Source: Trichopria drosophilae
Lineage: Eukaryota > Arthropoda > Insecta > Hymenoptera > Diapriidae
Length of the DNA stretch: 64,000 bases
Direction of reading: 5' to 3'
NCBI GenBank assembly: GCA_030407085.1
Contig: CM059586.1
Location: 19,858,001-19,922,000 of the forward strand
Part shown: in pieces, positions 1-12,629 of the stretch
How positions within the stretch are numbered: the stretch's first letter is position 1
How the letters are laid out: each line of letters opens with the position of its first letter
Program-made: the position numbers and the translations under genes
The notes under the pieces: model-generated
The model's database searches: none
What the model was told of the DNA's origin: nothing
What the model saw: the letters and a program-made list of their open reading frames with translations, nothing else

Positions 1-489
1 TTGCTGTACTTTGTAGCGAATTGGCATTATGATACTATTTTGTACTTCGCTTTATATTATGTTTATTATATTATAATATCCGACGATGTATTATAGTATA
101 ATAAGTATAATGGACGATAGCTTTCATATATTTATTATATGAGCGATTCGTAAGAAATTTATTAATAAAAACTACGATACATTACAACCGGTATTCTTGT
201 TTTATTGCGTCACCTTTCCGGAATCCCGAGGATTCGCAGAGTTGTAACCCTTTTCAGGCATGTGAAATGTTTTCAGCACATTCTCTCAAGACGTTCAAGG
301 TTACTTTTCAAAACCGTTGCCGGAGGATTCAACATGGAAGACCGAACGAAGAACAAAAATATAATGTCGGAAAGATACCGACTCGCTGTTTTAATCAAAT
401 TTGCTTTTACCAATGTATTTTTATTTGACATTTTAACCCTTTGAAGCACACATCTTTCTTTACATGGAAAACGGCTGGAAATTATTACT
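1..489. other. Intergenic, no supported gene
   Basis: A+T-rich DNA with short alternating runs of TAT/ATA near the left edge. The part from about 205 to 400 is less A+T-rich and has an open frame of 79 codons, but no splice context, motif or family resemblance supports it as coding. Confidence 0.5.
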
Positions 490-690
490 CGGCGGTTTAC
501 GGGATCGCCGATTATGAATATGACCTCAGATTTTCAAAATTCAAAATGGCGGATCCAAGATGGCGGACCAAATTAGGAAAATGTTGCTTGATCGAGATAA
601 ACTTTGAAATTCGAGGGGGTTTCGGGGACGCTGATTACAAATATGGCGTCGGATTTCCAATATTCAAAATGTCAGATCCAAGATTAGAAT
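490..690 (+). repeat. ATGGCGGATCC-type repeat array, two units
   Basis: Two direct units about 124 bp apart. Each starts with a GGATCGC or GGACGC stretch followed by TGATTA or CGATTATGAAT, then a TCAGATTTTC-like stretch, then the core. Unit 1 has TCAAAATGGCGGATCC at 541-556 and AAGATGGCGGAC at 557-568. Unit 2 has the decayed core TTCAAAATGTCAGATCC near 663-679. The open frame over this array has the peptide word KFKMADP in unit 1 and a decayed form in unit 2. It is best explained as the repeat read in one frame, not as a gene. Confidence 0.8.
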
Positions 691-699
691 TTTATGGCC

Positions 700-2530
700 T
701 GAGTAAAGATTGGACGTCCAAGGACCTCTGAAGCCTTTCGAGACTACATAATCGTTACGAGGCCATACAATTTTACGACCAAGAATCAAAATCAAAAGGA
801 GCATACGAAAATGAAAAAAAAGTATCCAAAAATATTTAGAAAAACACAAAAAAGTATAAAATAATTAAGAAAAAAATAAAAAAGGATTAAAGAAAACAAA
901 AAGATACAATTTTTCATCTAAATTTTAGTATTTCTTAATCTCAAAAATCATCAAAAATAGTTTTAGCAAATTTTGAATCTGTCATCTCAGAGTTTTCAAA
1001 ATTCAAAACGTATTACATATAATATGTATTTCGTTATGTAATGTTTCTTGTTCATAAACACCCCTTAGTAAAAATTGCCAATGAAATCGAAACAGAAATA
1101 AACTGGAAAACGCTTTTTTTTTTAAATGCATTTTTTTCGTGTTTGTTTATTTTTAACATTTTTAAAACAAAGGAAAGTTGAATATTAGTGGTATAATATT
1201 GTAGAAAAATACCTTAGCTACTGGAAACATTCACCAATAATTTATAAATACCTATAAATTGAATTTTTATAAGTGAAATTATCTGGCAGAAAAGGTGGTC
1301 CCTGAGAGGGGTTCAAAGGGTTAACGCCCAAATATGCAGAATTTGCACACGGAATCCATCTTCATGACATTTGCAAAATAAAAACGTAAAAAAATGGAGA
1401 TGGCTACTTTTAGGGTCGCTTTTTCGAATGGAGAGGGTGAAATTTTCTTTTTAAATATTCAAAAAACACTTATTTTGTTAGATAAATCTTAAAAAGTATA
1501 TTTTCAAAATTTTGTAATGATATTTTGACCTAACAAAAATTAAAAAAATCTAATAAAAATTCTGCAAAAATGTTGATGAATTCTAAGAATTTGTTGTTAT
1601 TCTAAATTGTTTCTAAATATCTTTTCCTCGATATTCAGGTTATTGCATTTGTTTCTATTGAAATAATAAAGAGAAACCGTAAAATAAGACTTTTTAAAAC
1701 CTTAAAAACCTTATTTTTCATATTTAACACTTTTTGTAATTATTTTTTGAATATTTAAGTATATTTTAATTGAATAATTTACACGATTCCAATGAAAAAA
1801 AAGCCGAAAACAGTAGTAAAATGAAAGTTTGATTTTTAGCTTTCGTTTTTTGGCTGCCATTTTGTTAAAAAAAACGTACTGCGAAAAACCGAAGCTGATT
1901 GAAAAGTTTAGATATTTTGTGCAATTGCGTGCGTATTTGCGACCGTGGAAAAAAAATTCCTTCCCACTCAAATTTTTAATTGATTAAAAATTTTTCATTA
2001 AAAAATCGTATTTTGATTTTTAATTTTTTAATTAATAATTGAAAATCAAATTTGTTAAATGTTTAAACCATTCTATCGTGTAAAGCGTACCCAAAAATAG
2101 TAGGGTTAGGTATTCTCCAATAGATTTTCTTACGTTTGACAAAGTTTCCTGAACTTAAACGTAAGATACAAAAATTTGGTCTTTCAGTCTTTCAGTATCT
2201 CAATTTTCATTGAGATCGCCATTTTGAGTTTATTATAGCGGTGTGAGGTAAAAAAGCAACATTTTTTCATAAAATTCATATATTTTATCCCCCATTGACC
2301 ATCCCCATTATATAGTTTCAATAAACTCCAAACATTGTAATATCTTCAAAAATATTGGTAAGTATAAATACTTTTGGTAACCTTAAATATTAAAAAAACA
2401 CTTATTTTTTTAGAAAAAAGAACACAGAAGCGTTTTCCCGATAGTTTTACATAAAAAATATGCATTTACATATTTTGATGTTTCTCGATGTCTATTTATA
2501 AATGGACCCCGAACGCCAGAAATTATTTGA
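700..2530. other. Intergenic, no supported gene
   Basis: Highly A+T-rich, with many poly-A and poly-T runs. I see no open frame with coding character, no RNA gene and no clear repeat boundary. Confidence 0.5.
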
Positions 2531-2534
2531 AATT

Positions 2535-3475
2535 GCAAAATTCCAATATGGCGGACGTGATGTGCGAAATTTCAAATTTTTAAAAAATAAAAAATACTAC
2601 TTTATTCTACTTAGAATTTTAAATACTAATTCTGGAATAAATTTTTGTTGAAAAGTATATTTTTAATTTTCTCATATCATGTCCGCCATATTGAATAAGC
2701 CATTTTGAATTTTGATATTTTGACTTCGGATTAGTATTCATTGACGTCGAAAATTATTTAAAACTTATACGATTCGCAATTCGTGCTTAATAAAAAAAAG
2801 AAATTCCTACTTATGCATAAAGACCCGCCATTTTGATTTTTGAAAGCAATGTCTGTGTTTTTCAAAGACAAAAGATGTGACTTCACATTATTACCCATTA
2901 AGTCCTAAAAGGACGAATTTGTCTTGAACTTTTCAGCTGTAAGTTCTGATGGGTTATTTATGATGAAAAAAATGTAGGGTTAATCATTTCTAACCTAAAA
3001 TTGATCGTACTTACAGATTCTAATCATAAAATATTTAATAAATATGATCCAAAAAACTTTTACACCGTAGTTTTTAAATTTCGATTAATAATTTCACGCC
3101 GAAATTGGATGAGGAGGTCACTATAAACTTCAAAATGTGTCAGCAAAAATTAAATTTCAAAATGGCGATGCCCAATATGGCGGCTTGAAGCCGATCATTT
3201 AATGACATTTTTTATTTTGCCATGTTTAACAGGTTAGATTAATTAATTCTGACGGAAAATGTGTTTATTATAAGTTATTTGTATCACTAATCACTACTTC
3301 GATGTCGAATTTGCGAAATCCAAAATGGCGGATTCAATATGGCGGTCGAAAATTTTGGTAATGTTTCGTTTTATTATGAGAAAATCGGGATACCGGGGTT
3401 TGTAGGATTCGCTGATCACGAATCTGGCGTCAAACTTACAAAATTCAAAATGGCGGATCCAATATGGCGGACGAA
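2535..3475. repeat. ATGGCGGATCC-type repeat cluster, mixed orientation
   Basis: The unit is scattered here in both orientations: CCAATATGGCGGACG near 2542, the reverse complement GTCCGCCATATTG near 2682 followed by GCCATTTTGAATTTTG, a decayed pair AAAATGGCGATGCCC and AATATGGCGG near 3160-3182, and two good direct units with cores near 3318-3346 and 3440-3472, about 122 bp apart. The last is the best-preserved copy in the window, with both TCAAAATGGCGGATCC and AATATGGCGGACG. A 66-codon open frame at 3339-3539 is the repeat read in its usual frame. Confidence 0.75.
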
Positions 3476-3994
3476 TTTTTTCAAAGGTCTGGAAATTGAA
3501 TGGAAAGATTGTATAGACATAGAAAGTAGAAACAAATAATATGGTTATATGTTATATAGTATTATTCGATAATTTTATATGTCCTGCTGAAAGTTTTTCA
3601 GATTTAAGACATTTGACCAGCTGGATGTGTTGAAAAAAGTTAACGAAATCATTGCAGAAATATACGTACATGAGTGAACAAACGTTATCTATTATTATCA
3701 ATCAGAACCTCGTAATTGATGCAATTGAACCTGATTGAACTACTCATACAGGTATGCGATAATCGAGATTGATACAATATCAGATATATCGTATATTAAT
3801 CATACTTTCTACATATTACATCTTAAATAGCAAAGTTTCATGATTTAATAAGACCATAGTATCCTTTGATTACTTTGGTTTCAGGATTTTAGTTATATGA
3901 TTTATGTTAACAAAAACAAAACTACCAATGTCGATTGATTGCATTTACACTGACAAAATTTTACTTTTTGTTTGCCTTTGACAAGAAAAGTATC

Positions 3995-4190
3995 ATTTCC
4001 GGAGCATTTTTTGGTACTGAAAACGATGTCTACCAGAATTATTCTGTAATTCATTTTTCAGAAAAGTGAGGTTACGTCAAAAATGCGAAATGTAGTAACA
4101 ATCGAAAGTTTTGTGATTTTTAACCTCACTTTTCTCGAAAAATTCTACTAGCGCCATCGTTTTAACTATTAAACAATACTTCGGAGATTA
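3995..4190. repeat. Short imperfect inverted repeat (MITE-like hairpin)
   Basis: The left arm has AAAACGATG at 4020-4028 and AGAAAAGTGAGGTTA at 4060-4074. The right arm has the reverse complements TAACCTCACTTTTCT at 4121-4135 and CATCGTTTT at 4155-4163. The pairing seems to extend weakly outward through a CCGGAG / CTTCGGAG pair. No target duplication could be fixed, so the element ends are approximate. Confidence 0.6.
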
Positions 4191-4199
4191 TAATTAAAT

Positions 4200-5345
4200 T
4201 CGACATTCTTTTAAGTATTTTCTTTGTATTCATTAATAATTTTTTTTCTTAATCGTTATCATTTAATCGATTTTATATAAAAAATTTATAATATATTAGT
4301 TTTATGAGATTTTTTTGAATTTCAGTAATTGCATTGACGAGGTACTCCATTAAGTTTAATTAACATAATTTCCTTTTAATGTAAAAAATATATTTTAAGG
4401 AAAAATAACACGGATACAGAAATATTTAAAATCAAGGTTAATAACTAAAAGCTCATGTTGTGGAATAAAATTTTAAACGGGTATGAGGTCACATAAAAAT
4501 AATTAACATTTTCATATTTGTTTATAGTTTAAACAATTTTTTATATCACATAAATTATTTAATTACGCACTGAAAAAATGTAGATCTGTGTAGATATATT
4601 TTTTTAAGGGAATATTTTCTTAATTCAGTTTGATTTTCACTTATCTACACGCAAAATAAAGTAAAGTTAGCTACTTACTATACGGATGACTTTAAATAAT
4701 AAACATTTTTTCTTTGAATATTATCATTCATTCTCCAATAACCTGAGAAAAAAATAGATTATGTACTCTAAAACTTAATTAATTGAAAGTTACTAATGAA
4801 AATGCGTATTTAAATAGCATGTGATTAACTACAGAAGACTAAGAAAATTGATATTTCATTAATCATTAAATTCTACTGACTAACTTCACTAATATTTTTC
4901 TATTAAATAAAACTTAAGGTACATTTTTAAATTAGAATTTCATGAATTAGTAAATGTATGTGAGTTACTGATGGTCTTAGACAACTATTGAATAGTTTAA
5001 TTTACTGTTCATGATATTTTTCTCCAATGCTATCGATGGTTAAATAATATGCTTATGTTTATTATTTGTTTTTCGTCCGAGCGAATGTAAAATTACATGG
5101 GGCGTACCCCACCATTTTGAATAATTTACACCCCACTGTGACGAAAAACTGGCTGCGTCACTCCTTGGTCATCGGGATCGCTTGCGGGCGTAAAAGGTCA
5201 TTTTGCGCCCTTAATACTAAAACTACTATATCACCTACTACTTGTTTTGTTATGCATTGTATTGGAATTTTTCAGATGTCTTCCCATAGTTAAAGTCTGT
5301 TAATTCATTAATGTTGACATCGAGGTTTGAATTGCAGACATATAT
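4200..5345. other. Intergenic, no supported gene
   Basis: Mostly A+T-rich. Between about 5060 and 5240 there is a less A+T-rich island with GGGGCGTACCCC, CACCCCACTGTGACG and several CpG words; a related TACTGTGACGAAAAA occurs near 7461. I see no gene in it. Confidence 0.4.
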
Positions 5346-5349
5346 AATG

Positions 5350-5875
5350 ACGCTGCAAACGAAAATCAATTCAAATAGATCCAGATTTTGAATTATTTTG
5401 AATTCTTCTGAATTCATTTTTCGAATCCCTGGAGAATATTTTACGAATGTTTTTACGCTGCAAGTTTTTCATTACATCTTATTGTTAGTTTAGATTATTT
5501 TAAAGAAATTAAACTTGCATTTTGGAACCGAAATTTGGCTTATATATAATGATCCAGTGTTTTCGCAGAAGCCTGTATGCAGTTAAACTCGAAATCGCCA
5601 AACTCTGTCTAGCGCCCAGAAATTATTGACACATTGTGCACACATAACCTTTCTTTTTTATTTCAAACATAACCTTTTTAATTTATATGAATTAAACAAT
5701 TTGAAGCATGAAAAGGGTGTTCAGAATTCTTCACGGAAACATTTTGAATACATCTGCAATGATTGCAAATAATTCGGAATATAGAAAGATTGAAAAAGGT
5801 TTAGAAAGAGAATTCAGACATAGAGCGTAACATTATTATACATACTTTTCAATCGATTTTCGTTTGCTGAGGAGG
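5350..5875. repeat. Possible TIR element of about 0.5 kb
   Basis: GCTGCAAACGAAAATCAATT near 5352 is mirrored by AATCGATTTTCGTTTGCTGA near 5850. The arms pair over about 25 bases and the interior is non-coding. No target duplication is obvious, so the call as a mobile element is tentative. Confidence 0.35.
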
Positions 5876-6020
5876 AAGATGACACAATATTTGGGAATCG
5901 TATTTTATATTTTTGAAAGTGCTCTTTGCAATATTGGTGTTCAGGATTTAAAAAAAATGACTTTTAATCATGAAAAAATCAAAAATTAAACAAAAAAAGG
6001 GTGTGGGACAAATAAAAAAA

Positions 6021-6148
6021 GCCGATAGGTCAAAAAAACCGATACAAAATTAGACACATTGACAACAGGACAGACATTTGTTGAAGTGTCTGTTTTTTTG
6101 CTTTCGGCTTGTCGATTGCCGGTTTTTTGACCTGTCGGTTTTCGACCC
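6021..6148. repeat. Inverted minisatellite, word CCGAYAGGTCAAAAAACCG
   Basis: GCCGATAGGTCAAAAAAACC at 6021-6040 faces its near reverse complement GGTTTTTTGACCTGTCGG at 6121-6138, and CTTTCGGCTTGTCGATTGCC lies between. A diverged copy of the same words lies at 49368-49428. Confidence 0.65.
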
Positions 6149-6902
6149 GAACCCAACAATCATGCCGAATGCAAACTAGAAGTGTCTTAAAACTAAAGAA
6201 GTGTGTCTTTTTTATTGATTTTTAATTTCAATATGTTGCGGAATTGTCCATATATAATTGAAAATATTAAGAGAATTTGTTTGATCCGCAAAAAACCCAT
6301 TCCCATTAGCGGCCGATTACCTCGTTAAGAGATTTGCTACAAAAATTCCCGGTTCTAGATCTTTAAGACGCGTAATCCGTCTTTAAGTAGAGCGCTTGAT
6401 CCAAGCGATTAAATTCAACTCGCGAGTATAGACGATAGCGCGACATATCGCTATCGGTCGAATACGCTACTACTAGATTATACATATATGTGGTTAAAAA
6501 CTGACATCGAAACAATCGCTTTGACGAGGTCAACAACGACATTACCAGGGGAGAAATCTTTGGTAAACATTGCGTCAAGAAAGTTGACCTATATTGCCTT
6601 TAGATCATTTTTAATATTTACACATTCCTTTGTTGTATGTATTTATAGACTATTTTCTGCGACTTTGAAATCGCCAATGGTTTTAATTAAAGGAATCACT
6701 ATTTTTTTCACGTACAGTGGTTGAATTGAATGGGTTTTATCCAGTCTTTGCTTAATTTTTAATTAGTCAAGTCACTATACGTACAACAAATAATTGGATG
6801 GGTATTTCTTGAAACAATAATAATACTTATTTCGTGTCGTTATTCTAAATATAAAGAAGCTATGTTTATAAAAGTATAATACATAGTTTTAGGGCTAATA
6901 AT

Positions 6903-7190
6903 AGGACATTTCGGTAGTTGCGACGAAAAACCGTCCATCTCGTGATGTGCGGCGAAGAACCGGACATTTCACAATTGTGTGACGAAGAAACAAACATTTC
7001 ACAAGTTGCTACGACATAATAAATCGCTGCAAAAAATTTTGAAATGTTCGTTTCTTAGCGGCAAGATTGGCAAAAGTCCAGTTCTTCGCCGCAAACTTCG
7101 AAATATCCCATTCTTCGTCACAAAACTTTCGAAATGACCGGTTCTTCATCTCACGTTTGAGATGTCCGGTTCTTCGTACCAGCCATCGTA
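6903..7190. repeat. Foldback of a 30 bp minisatellite
   Basis: Four degenerate units of about 29-31 bp run in one orientation (starts near 6904, 6932, 6961 and 6992; word GGACATTTCAC then GCGACGAAGAA). They turn round an A+T-rich hinge at about 7015-7040 and run back as five units in the other orientation (starts near 7041, 7071, 7100, 7131 and 7160; word GAAATGWCCGGTTCTTCG). Because 30 is divisible by three, both strands show open frames here with a ten-residue periodicity. Those frames are by-products of the repeat. Confidence 0.8.
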
Positions 7191-7199
7191 ATAATGGGC

Positions 7200-8000
7200 A
7201 TAAAGCAGTAGACAAATTAATATTTTGTGTAATGTCGTTTTATGGCGTTTTAAATGTTTACCAAAATATTTTGGAATTCCGAAAAATTGTAATACAAAAT
7301 AGTATTTTATTGTCACATATGAGACAACATTCGATGAAGAGATTTGGTTTCGAGGTACAAAATGTAAAGAAGTTGAACATTCAATAAAAAGTTTACAACG
7401 TTAATGTCTCTATCCATATTATTGTCCGGGAAGGCGCAAAATCGCACTTTGGAGCCTACTGTGACGAAAAAACTATATATTCTTTCTGCGAGAAACCAAT
7501 TTTACTTGATGGAATATCTTAATATGGTTAGTGACATTACCTCGTTTTTACTCGAAATGTCTACAAACTAGAATTTGTTATCAATTGGATATAAAATATA
7601 TTTAAATTGTTCTATAATATTGGATTGTAGTTGCACATCATCCAAAAATAGTCACAGTGAAACAACATCCAATATTAGGATATTTTTTTTTCATTTTTAA
7701 TTTTTTGGGGAATGTGATAAAGTATTATTTGATTTGAGTCATTTATGATGACAAAATTTTATTGCAAATTTAACTTAGCATTTTGCGGTACCTAATAAAC
7801 GCACTGGTCACCAAGATAAGAAGATCAGGATCAGGTAACCGAAGTGTGAGGTTTGTAATACGTTGCAATTGGACCAACCAAAATTGCAGACAAAATTGTT
7901 TGCTTAACCGCTTAATGATAATTAATCAGTACAGTAGCATCTCACACTAGTGACAACTTTTCCCTAGTGTGAACCTCATACAAAATATACATCTTAATAT
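7200..8000. other. Intergenic, no supported gene
   Basis: A+T-rich; a small less A+T-rich patch lies at 7430-7480. I see no gene or clear repeat boundary. Confidence 0.45.
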
Positions 8001-8017
8001 TTTCGAGATCGCTCTTC

Positions 8018-8775
8018 AACTTTCCAGGGTTAAAATAGAGTTTTAGAAAAAAGGAATTCCAATATGGCACCTATGTGGAAAAAAAATGCTAACAAATTTG
8101 GAAATGTTTATTCTTATAAATTTGAATTAACTATGAGCTTTAAAAAAAATAGTAAGAATGAAAAATTCTTATAATTCATCGGGAAATATAATGGAATTTT
8201 TTCACATTTTTGTATGGCATTTTGAAAAATGTTGTACTTAAATGTCCCTTAGAAATGAAAAAATATTCAAAAAAATGTTCAAAAATTCTAGTATATATAT
8301 ACATATCGCGATAAACTCTAGGAAATTTTTGTTCTTATCAATTTCTTCCAAAATTTGATAGTTTTTCGAGACAAAATGTCAAATATTAGGATGTTTTTTC
8401 TCGATGACTATCAACTTCATTTTTTGAAATTTTTAAGAAACATTTAGGTACAAAATTTTTCAAAATGCCATTACAAAAATCTGAAAAAATTCCATACTTC
8501 TCGCTGCATTCTAAAACCTTTTCATTGCTACTATTTTTTTCGGAAAAGCTCATAGTTTTCGAGTTACATCCTTCTAATTTCTCAAAAAAATTTTTCATTG
8601 TGGAAGCCATTTTGAGGGCGTTAAAATGAAGTCTTCCGTGCATTATCGTAGTTTCAATCGAATCCCATTATCCTAATCGTGAAAAAAAAAACAGTTCCCA
8701 AATTATTTGGCAATTTTGTTGGCCATATTGGAATTCCTGTTGGCTGAAACTCAATTTCGGGCTTGGAAAGTTACA
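8018..8775. repeat. Inverted-repeat element of about 760 bp
   Basis: Outer arms: CAACTTTCC, then GGAATTCCAATATGGC on the left, mirrored by GCCATATTGGAATTCC, then GGAAAGTTAC on the right. Inner arms: TGGAATTTTTTCACATTTTT, GGCATTTTGAAAAAT and GTACTTAAATGT on the left match the reverse complement of 8430-8500. The interior at about 8285-8400 is unpaired. The 85-codon minus-strand frame at 8386-8643 is read through the right arm and is not supported as a gene. A related end occurs at 12360-12625. Confidence 0.7.
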
Positions 8776-8896
8776 TTGAAATTGTCCAAAGCTTTAATTA
8801 CTAAAGAAATCTCTAAAATAAAAGAAAATCTTATGAACTCTTGGGTGTTGATGGATTAATCTAAATGAAGATTAAGAAATTTCAGATCATGATTAA

Positions 8897-9239
8897 GGGG
8901 GTTCTATAATGGTCCCCCGGTGAGGTAGGAAGTTTCACTAAAAAAAGTAAATTAAAGATGACTGAATAAATGTCTCAAAATTCGGGCTCTGTAAAGGCAA
9001 TTCTAATTACAATAGGTGGTTGGTTTCCTAGAGAATACCACATACATTAATTGAGAAGTGAACAAAAATGTTTGGAAATTAATAAAAATCACTTATTCCC
9101 GAAAATTCTCAGTCAGTTCTGAATTAATTCCTTTGGCATCTTATAAGATACCGTCTATAATAATTAGATTTGCCCTTACAGAGTCCGAATGTTTTTAGTG
9201 AAAATTTCTACATTATTGGCTGAGCACTTTAGGACCCCG
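8897..9239. mobile_element. MITE of 343 bp flanked by TTAA
   Basis: TTAA at 8893-8896 and again at 9240-9243 flank the element. The left end GGGGGTTCTATAATG is mirrored by CACTTTAGGACCCCG at the right. Pairing continues inward through TTTCACTAAAAA and ATTCGGGCTCTGTAAAGGCA on the left, against the reverse complement of 9156-9220. There is no coding capacity. TTAA duplications are the hallmark of piggyBac-type integration, but canonical piggyBac ends start with CC rather than GG, so the superfamily is left open. Confidence 0.7.
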
Positions 9240-9243
9240 TTAA

Positions 9244-11410
9244 TCGTTAGCCAATTCTACTAAATTAACGAGTTAATGTCTAGAATTCCATAAAATGTTC
9301 CGTTAATTCATCATGTTGAAAAAATTGTTACTTTTTGAATGTATTCTTCTGGAATCTAAGTTTTAGTTTTTGGTGCGATCTATAGAGCGTTCAACATGTG
9401 CCCAAGAAATATTAAATTTTTAAGTGTATGTAGATAATAAAAATGTTACTGTAGAGATTTCAAGTTTTTCTGATCTGGTAATACGCATCTCATTTAATTG
9501 ATAACTAATTGTTTATTGATTGCTACCGAATTTTCTGGTGATACCGGGCAATCGATCGATGTGATATTAGTCTCGCGTTCCAAGATAATGTTGATACCAG
9601 CATGTAATTTTTTATTCGCATATTATGTAAGTCGTTACTTGTGTATTTACTACATTATCGCATATATCACTCTAGTCATAGCAATGAGGTCACATATTAC
9701 TGGGTTGACTTTATTAAATATTTGTTAAATTGTTTAAAGTAAAAAATGTGTATTTTTTAATAAAGATATTGCCCAAAATTATGCCATGTTGCAGACATCA
9801 CATTAAAGAAGCATAAAATATACACACAAAAATAAGCCATCTTCTTACTTATTTTGAAAATATAATCCAAAGAGATCAAAATATTGCTTATCGTCTTAAC
9901 ATCGATAAAATAATAAATAAACTTTGTTGTACAAATAATTCTAGTGAACAATTCGTTAACAATTGACAACGTTGTCAAATCTTATGACAATCTGATCTAT
10001 GCTTGTCATAATTGAGTGTCAAGGAAGGAGAATCAGCACGAAGCGAGTAAATAACAGACAAGAGTCAGACAAAAAAAATCGACTTCGGAAAATCGAATTG
10101 AAAAAAATACCACCATATAGAGATTTCACGTAGAACAATGTTTACATTTAACATTTTTAATTAGACCTCAACTTTTTCAGGAAATAATTGTTAATTATTA
10201 AAACCATTCTTGGTATACTAAACTATTACCTAATTCTGACAATTTTTTTATTCACACGAACTTTCTTATCCAAAATAATTATTAATTTCATATTTATTAT
10301 TTTTAATGAAACAGATTTAACTAATTTAACTCAATCTTTTAAAATTTCATTTGCACGATTAATTTAATTTATGTTACAATTTAATTATAATGCAAACTAA
10401 TAAAAACAATTTTTTACCTCTGGAACTGTAATAAATAATCATTTAAACTTTGGACCGCGATAACGGGAAATAAATTAAATATTTTTATAAAGTTCAAATG
10501 TTTCGTGCTTTTTTTTAAACACTTGGTATGTATTTTTAAGGGATCATCTTACTTCGTAACCTGCAAAAAATCCATTTTTTTCTGAAGAATTTCAAAATAT
10601 AAGTTAATAATTGAAATAACTGCTGCAGAATATAATTTTTGTTTGTCAGGTGCAAAATTTTTTGTTAGCATCTTTTGACTATTTTTGATTATTCAAAACC
10701 CCATAAAAATATGTTTTATCTTATTACTATTCGCAAAAGATTGTAAATTTTCAACAGGTCAAACATATAAAGAAAATTATAAAAAATGTCTTCGATTAAA
10801 GTGATGTTATTGAAAAATATTTCATATAAATAAACAGTTTATAATTGTTAACTGCTTACAATGTTTTACTTCCTTCATAATTGATATTAATTCAATATTT
10901 GGACCTATACATTAAAACAATTTAAAATATAGTTAAATAGTAAATAAATTTGTGATAATTCTATTTTTAGAATCAGTATATGAACACTTTTTGACTAAAT
11001 TTGTTGTTCAATAACAAGATATTGTTGTATTAATGGAGTATAGGCAAACTAAATAGTTGTTGAAACATAAATGTTAATTTGAATTGCATCAATAGACTTT
11101 TACACTAAAAGTTTCCTAGATTGTAATCAGCGGAAGATGAAGTTATTTTTTATCGATTTACATGGAGTGCTCGGAATAGATGATATCCGCGATGTTTCCG
11201 TTATCGATTGCGATATTAGATAATCGTGTGAAGAATAATGAACCCAAATATAATTCAGTAATGTAAAACAAAAACGTCACATAATAAATTTGCTTCTTAA
11301 GAGCTTAAACTTAGATGGAATTATTTGCAATATATAATATAAATTAAATTGTATTTCATTATAAGCTGTTTTAACATTTTTAGTCATTTTTATATTACAA
11401 GATTCTTTTG
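9244..11410. other. Intergenic, no supported gene
   Basis: A+T-rich DNA with many short homopolymer runs. I see no coding segment, RNA gene or bounded repeat. Confidence 0.45.
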
Positions 11411-11412
11411 TA

Positions 11413-11672
11413 CACTCTCTAAATATGAGTAATCCAAAAACGAGTTACTATTAATTAGTCAGTTTTTAAATAGAAAACAGTAAAAAACTACTAAATTTAT
11501 TTAGTCAAATTCTAAACTAATCTGAAAATAAAGGAATATTTTATCATAGTAGTTTTTAGAATTAGTAATCAATTATTAGTTTTTTTTTATTATGTATTAG
11601 TAAAAACTGTTACTAATTGAATTAGTAACTAACTTTTCGTTTTTGAATTTGTAGTTTTTTTACTACACTAGA
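11413..11672. mobile_element. MITE-like element, CACTCTCTAAAT family
   Basis: It starts with CACTCTCTAAATATGAGTAA after a TA. CAAAAACGAGTTACTATTAA on the left is mirrored by the reverse complement of TTAGTAACTAACTTTTCG on the right, with ACTAATT-rich words between. The right end is less clear. The same opening sequence recurs at 52348, which supports a dispersed family. There is no coding capacity. Confidence 0.55.
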
Positions 11673-12359
11673 ATATCGAGACTTTCCTATTTTTCATGGT
11701 TTAATTTGGTTCGAAGTATTTTTAATCGTGGATTAGTTTTTAAGCATCTAAAATATTTGTCTACAATAAAAATAGCTGATTTAATTTGACGAATAAATGT
11801 TTGCACATTGAAGTCACCTCAAAATCATTAATTTGAATGTTAGTTTAGACAAATTCAATGTGACGGATTTAGTATAAGAGAATTAGAAGCATTTTCCATT
11901 TTCAATATCATAAAAATTTGTAGTTATATTCATATTTGCAAAATATCTCGAATTACCAGGTTTTTTATCGAAAACTTAAATATTTAACAATTTCGGTTCG
12001 TCATTTTTGATGGGCCCTTTTCAATATACGAAATTTTGGATAATATTTACAATAAGTGGCCTTCAGGACACCAAGTTATAATGTTTCAAAATGTTAAATC
12101 ATGAGAGTTTCAAGATTTTTATATTTTTTTTTTATTATTATGAAATATTCTAGGCTGTATTGAATTAATGTCAAAGTTTCATAGAAAAATTACGACTATT
12201 ACTCGGTAGAAGACATAATAAACAAGCTAAATTGAAGTACAATTCTTTAACTTTAATTCCTCCCTTCACTTTTTCTACTGTACCGTTGTCAGAATATCTT
12301 TAATGTGCTGAAATTTATGCACTTAATAATAAACCAAAAAAAGAAGGAAACGCAAAAAA
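11673..12359. other. Intergenic, no supported gene
   Basis: A+T-rich; nothing recognisable. Confidence 0.4.
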
Positions 12360-12625
12360 AGATATTTAGTTTGACGCCATTTTAAGGTCGTTAAATTTTG
12401 TTAAGTAAAATTTTTTCTTAAAAATATAATATTATGCCCACCTTTCTGCATAGTTTCTGTATAAGATCTCAATATTCTAATAGAATGAAAAAGAATTCAT
12501 TAAAATAAATATTTATACATTTTTTTGACGTTTTTTTTTTCAATTTGATACCAAACTGGAATTCTTTATGGCTAAATATCAATTTTGAGTTCGGCATCTT
12601 GATGAGCGATCTCAAAAATAGTACA
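12360..12625. repeat. Partial copy of the 8.0-8.8 kb inverted-repeat element
   Basis: GCCATTTTAAGGTCGTTAAA near 12376 matches GCCATTTTGAGGGCGTTAAA near 8617. Farther right, GGAATTCTTTATGGC, then ATTTTGAGTTCGG, then GAGCGATCTCAAAAATA near 12604 matches the reverse complement of the left end of that element (8000-8070). It reads as one arm of the family. Confidence 0.55.
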
Positions 12626-12629
12626 GTAA

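Noticed and set aside
7009..7387. Overlapping frames on both strands with ten-residue periodicity
   Set aside because: They come from the 30 bp minisatellite foldback.
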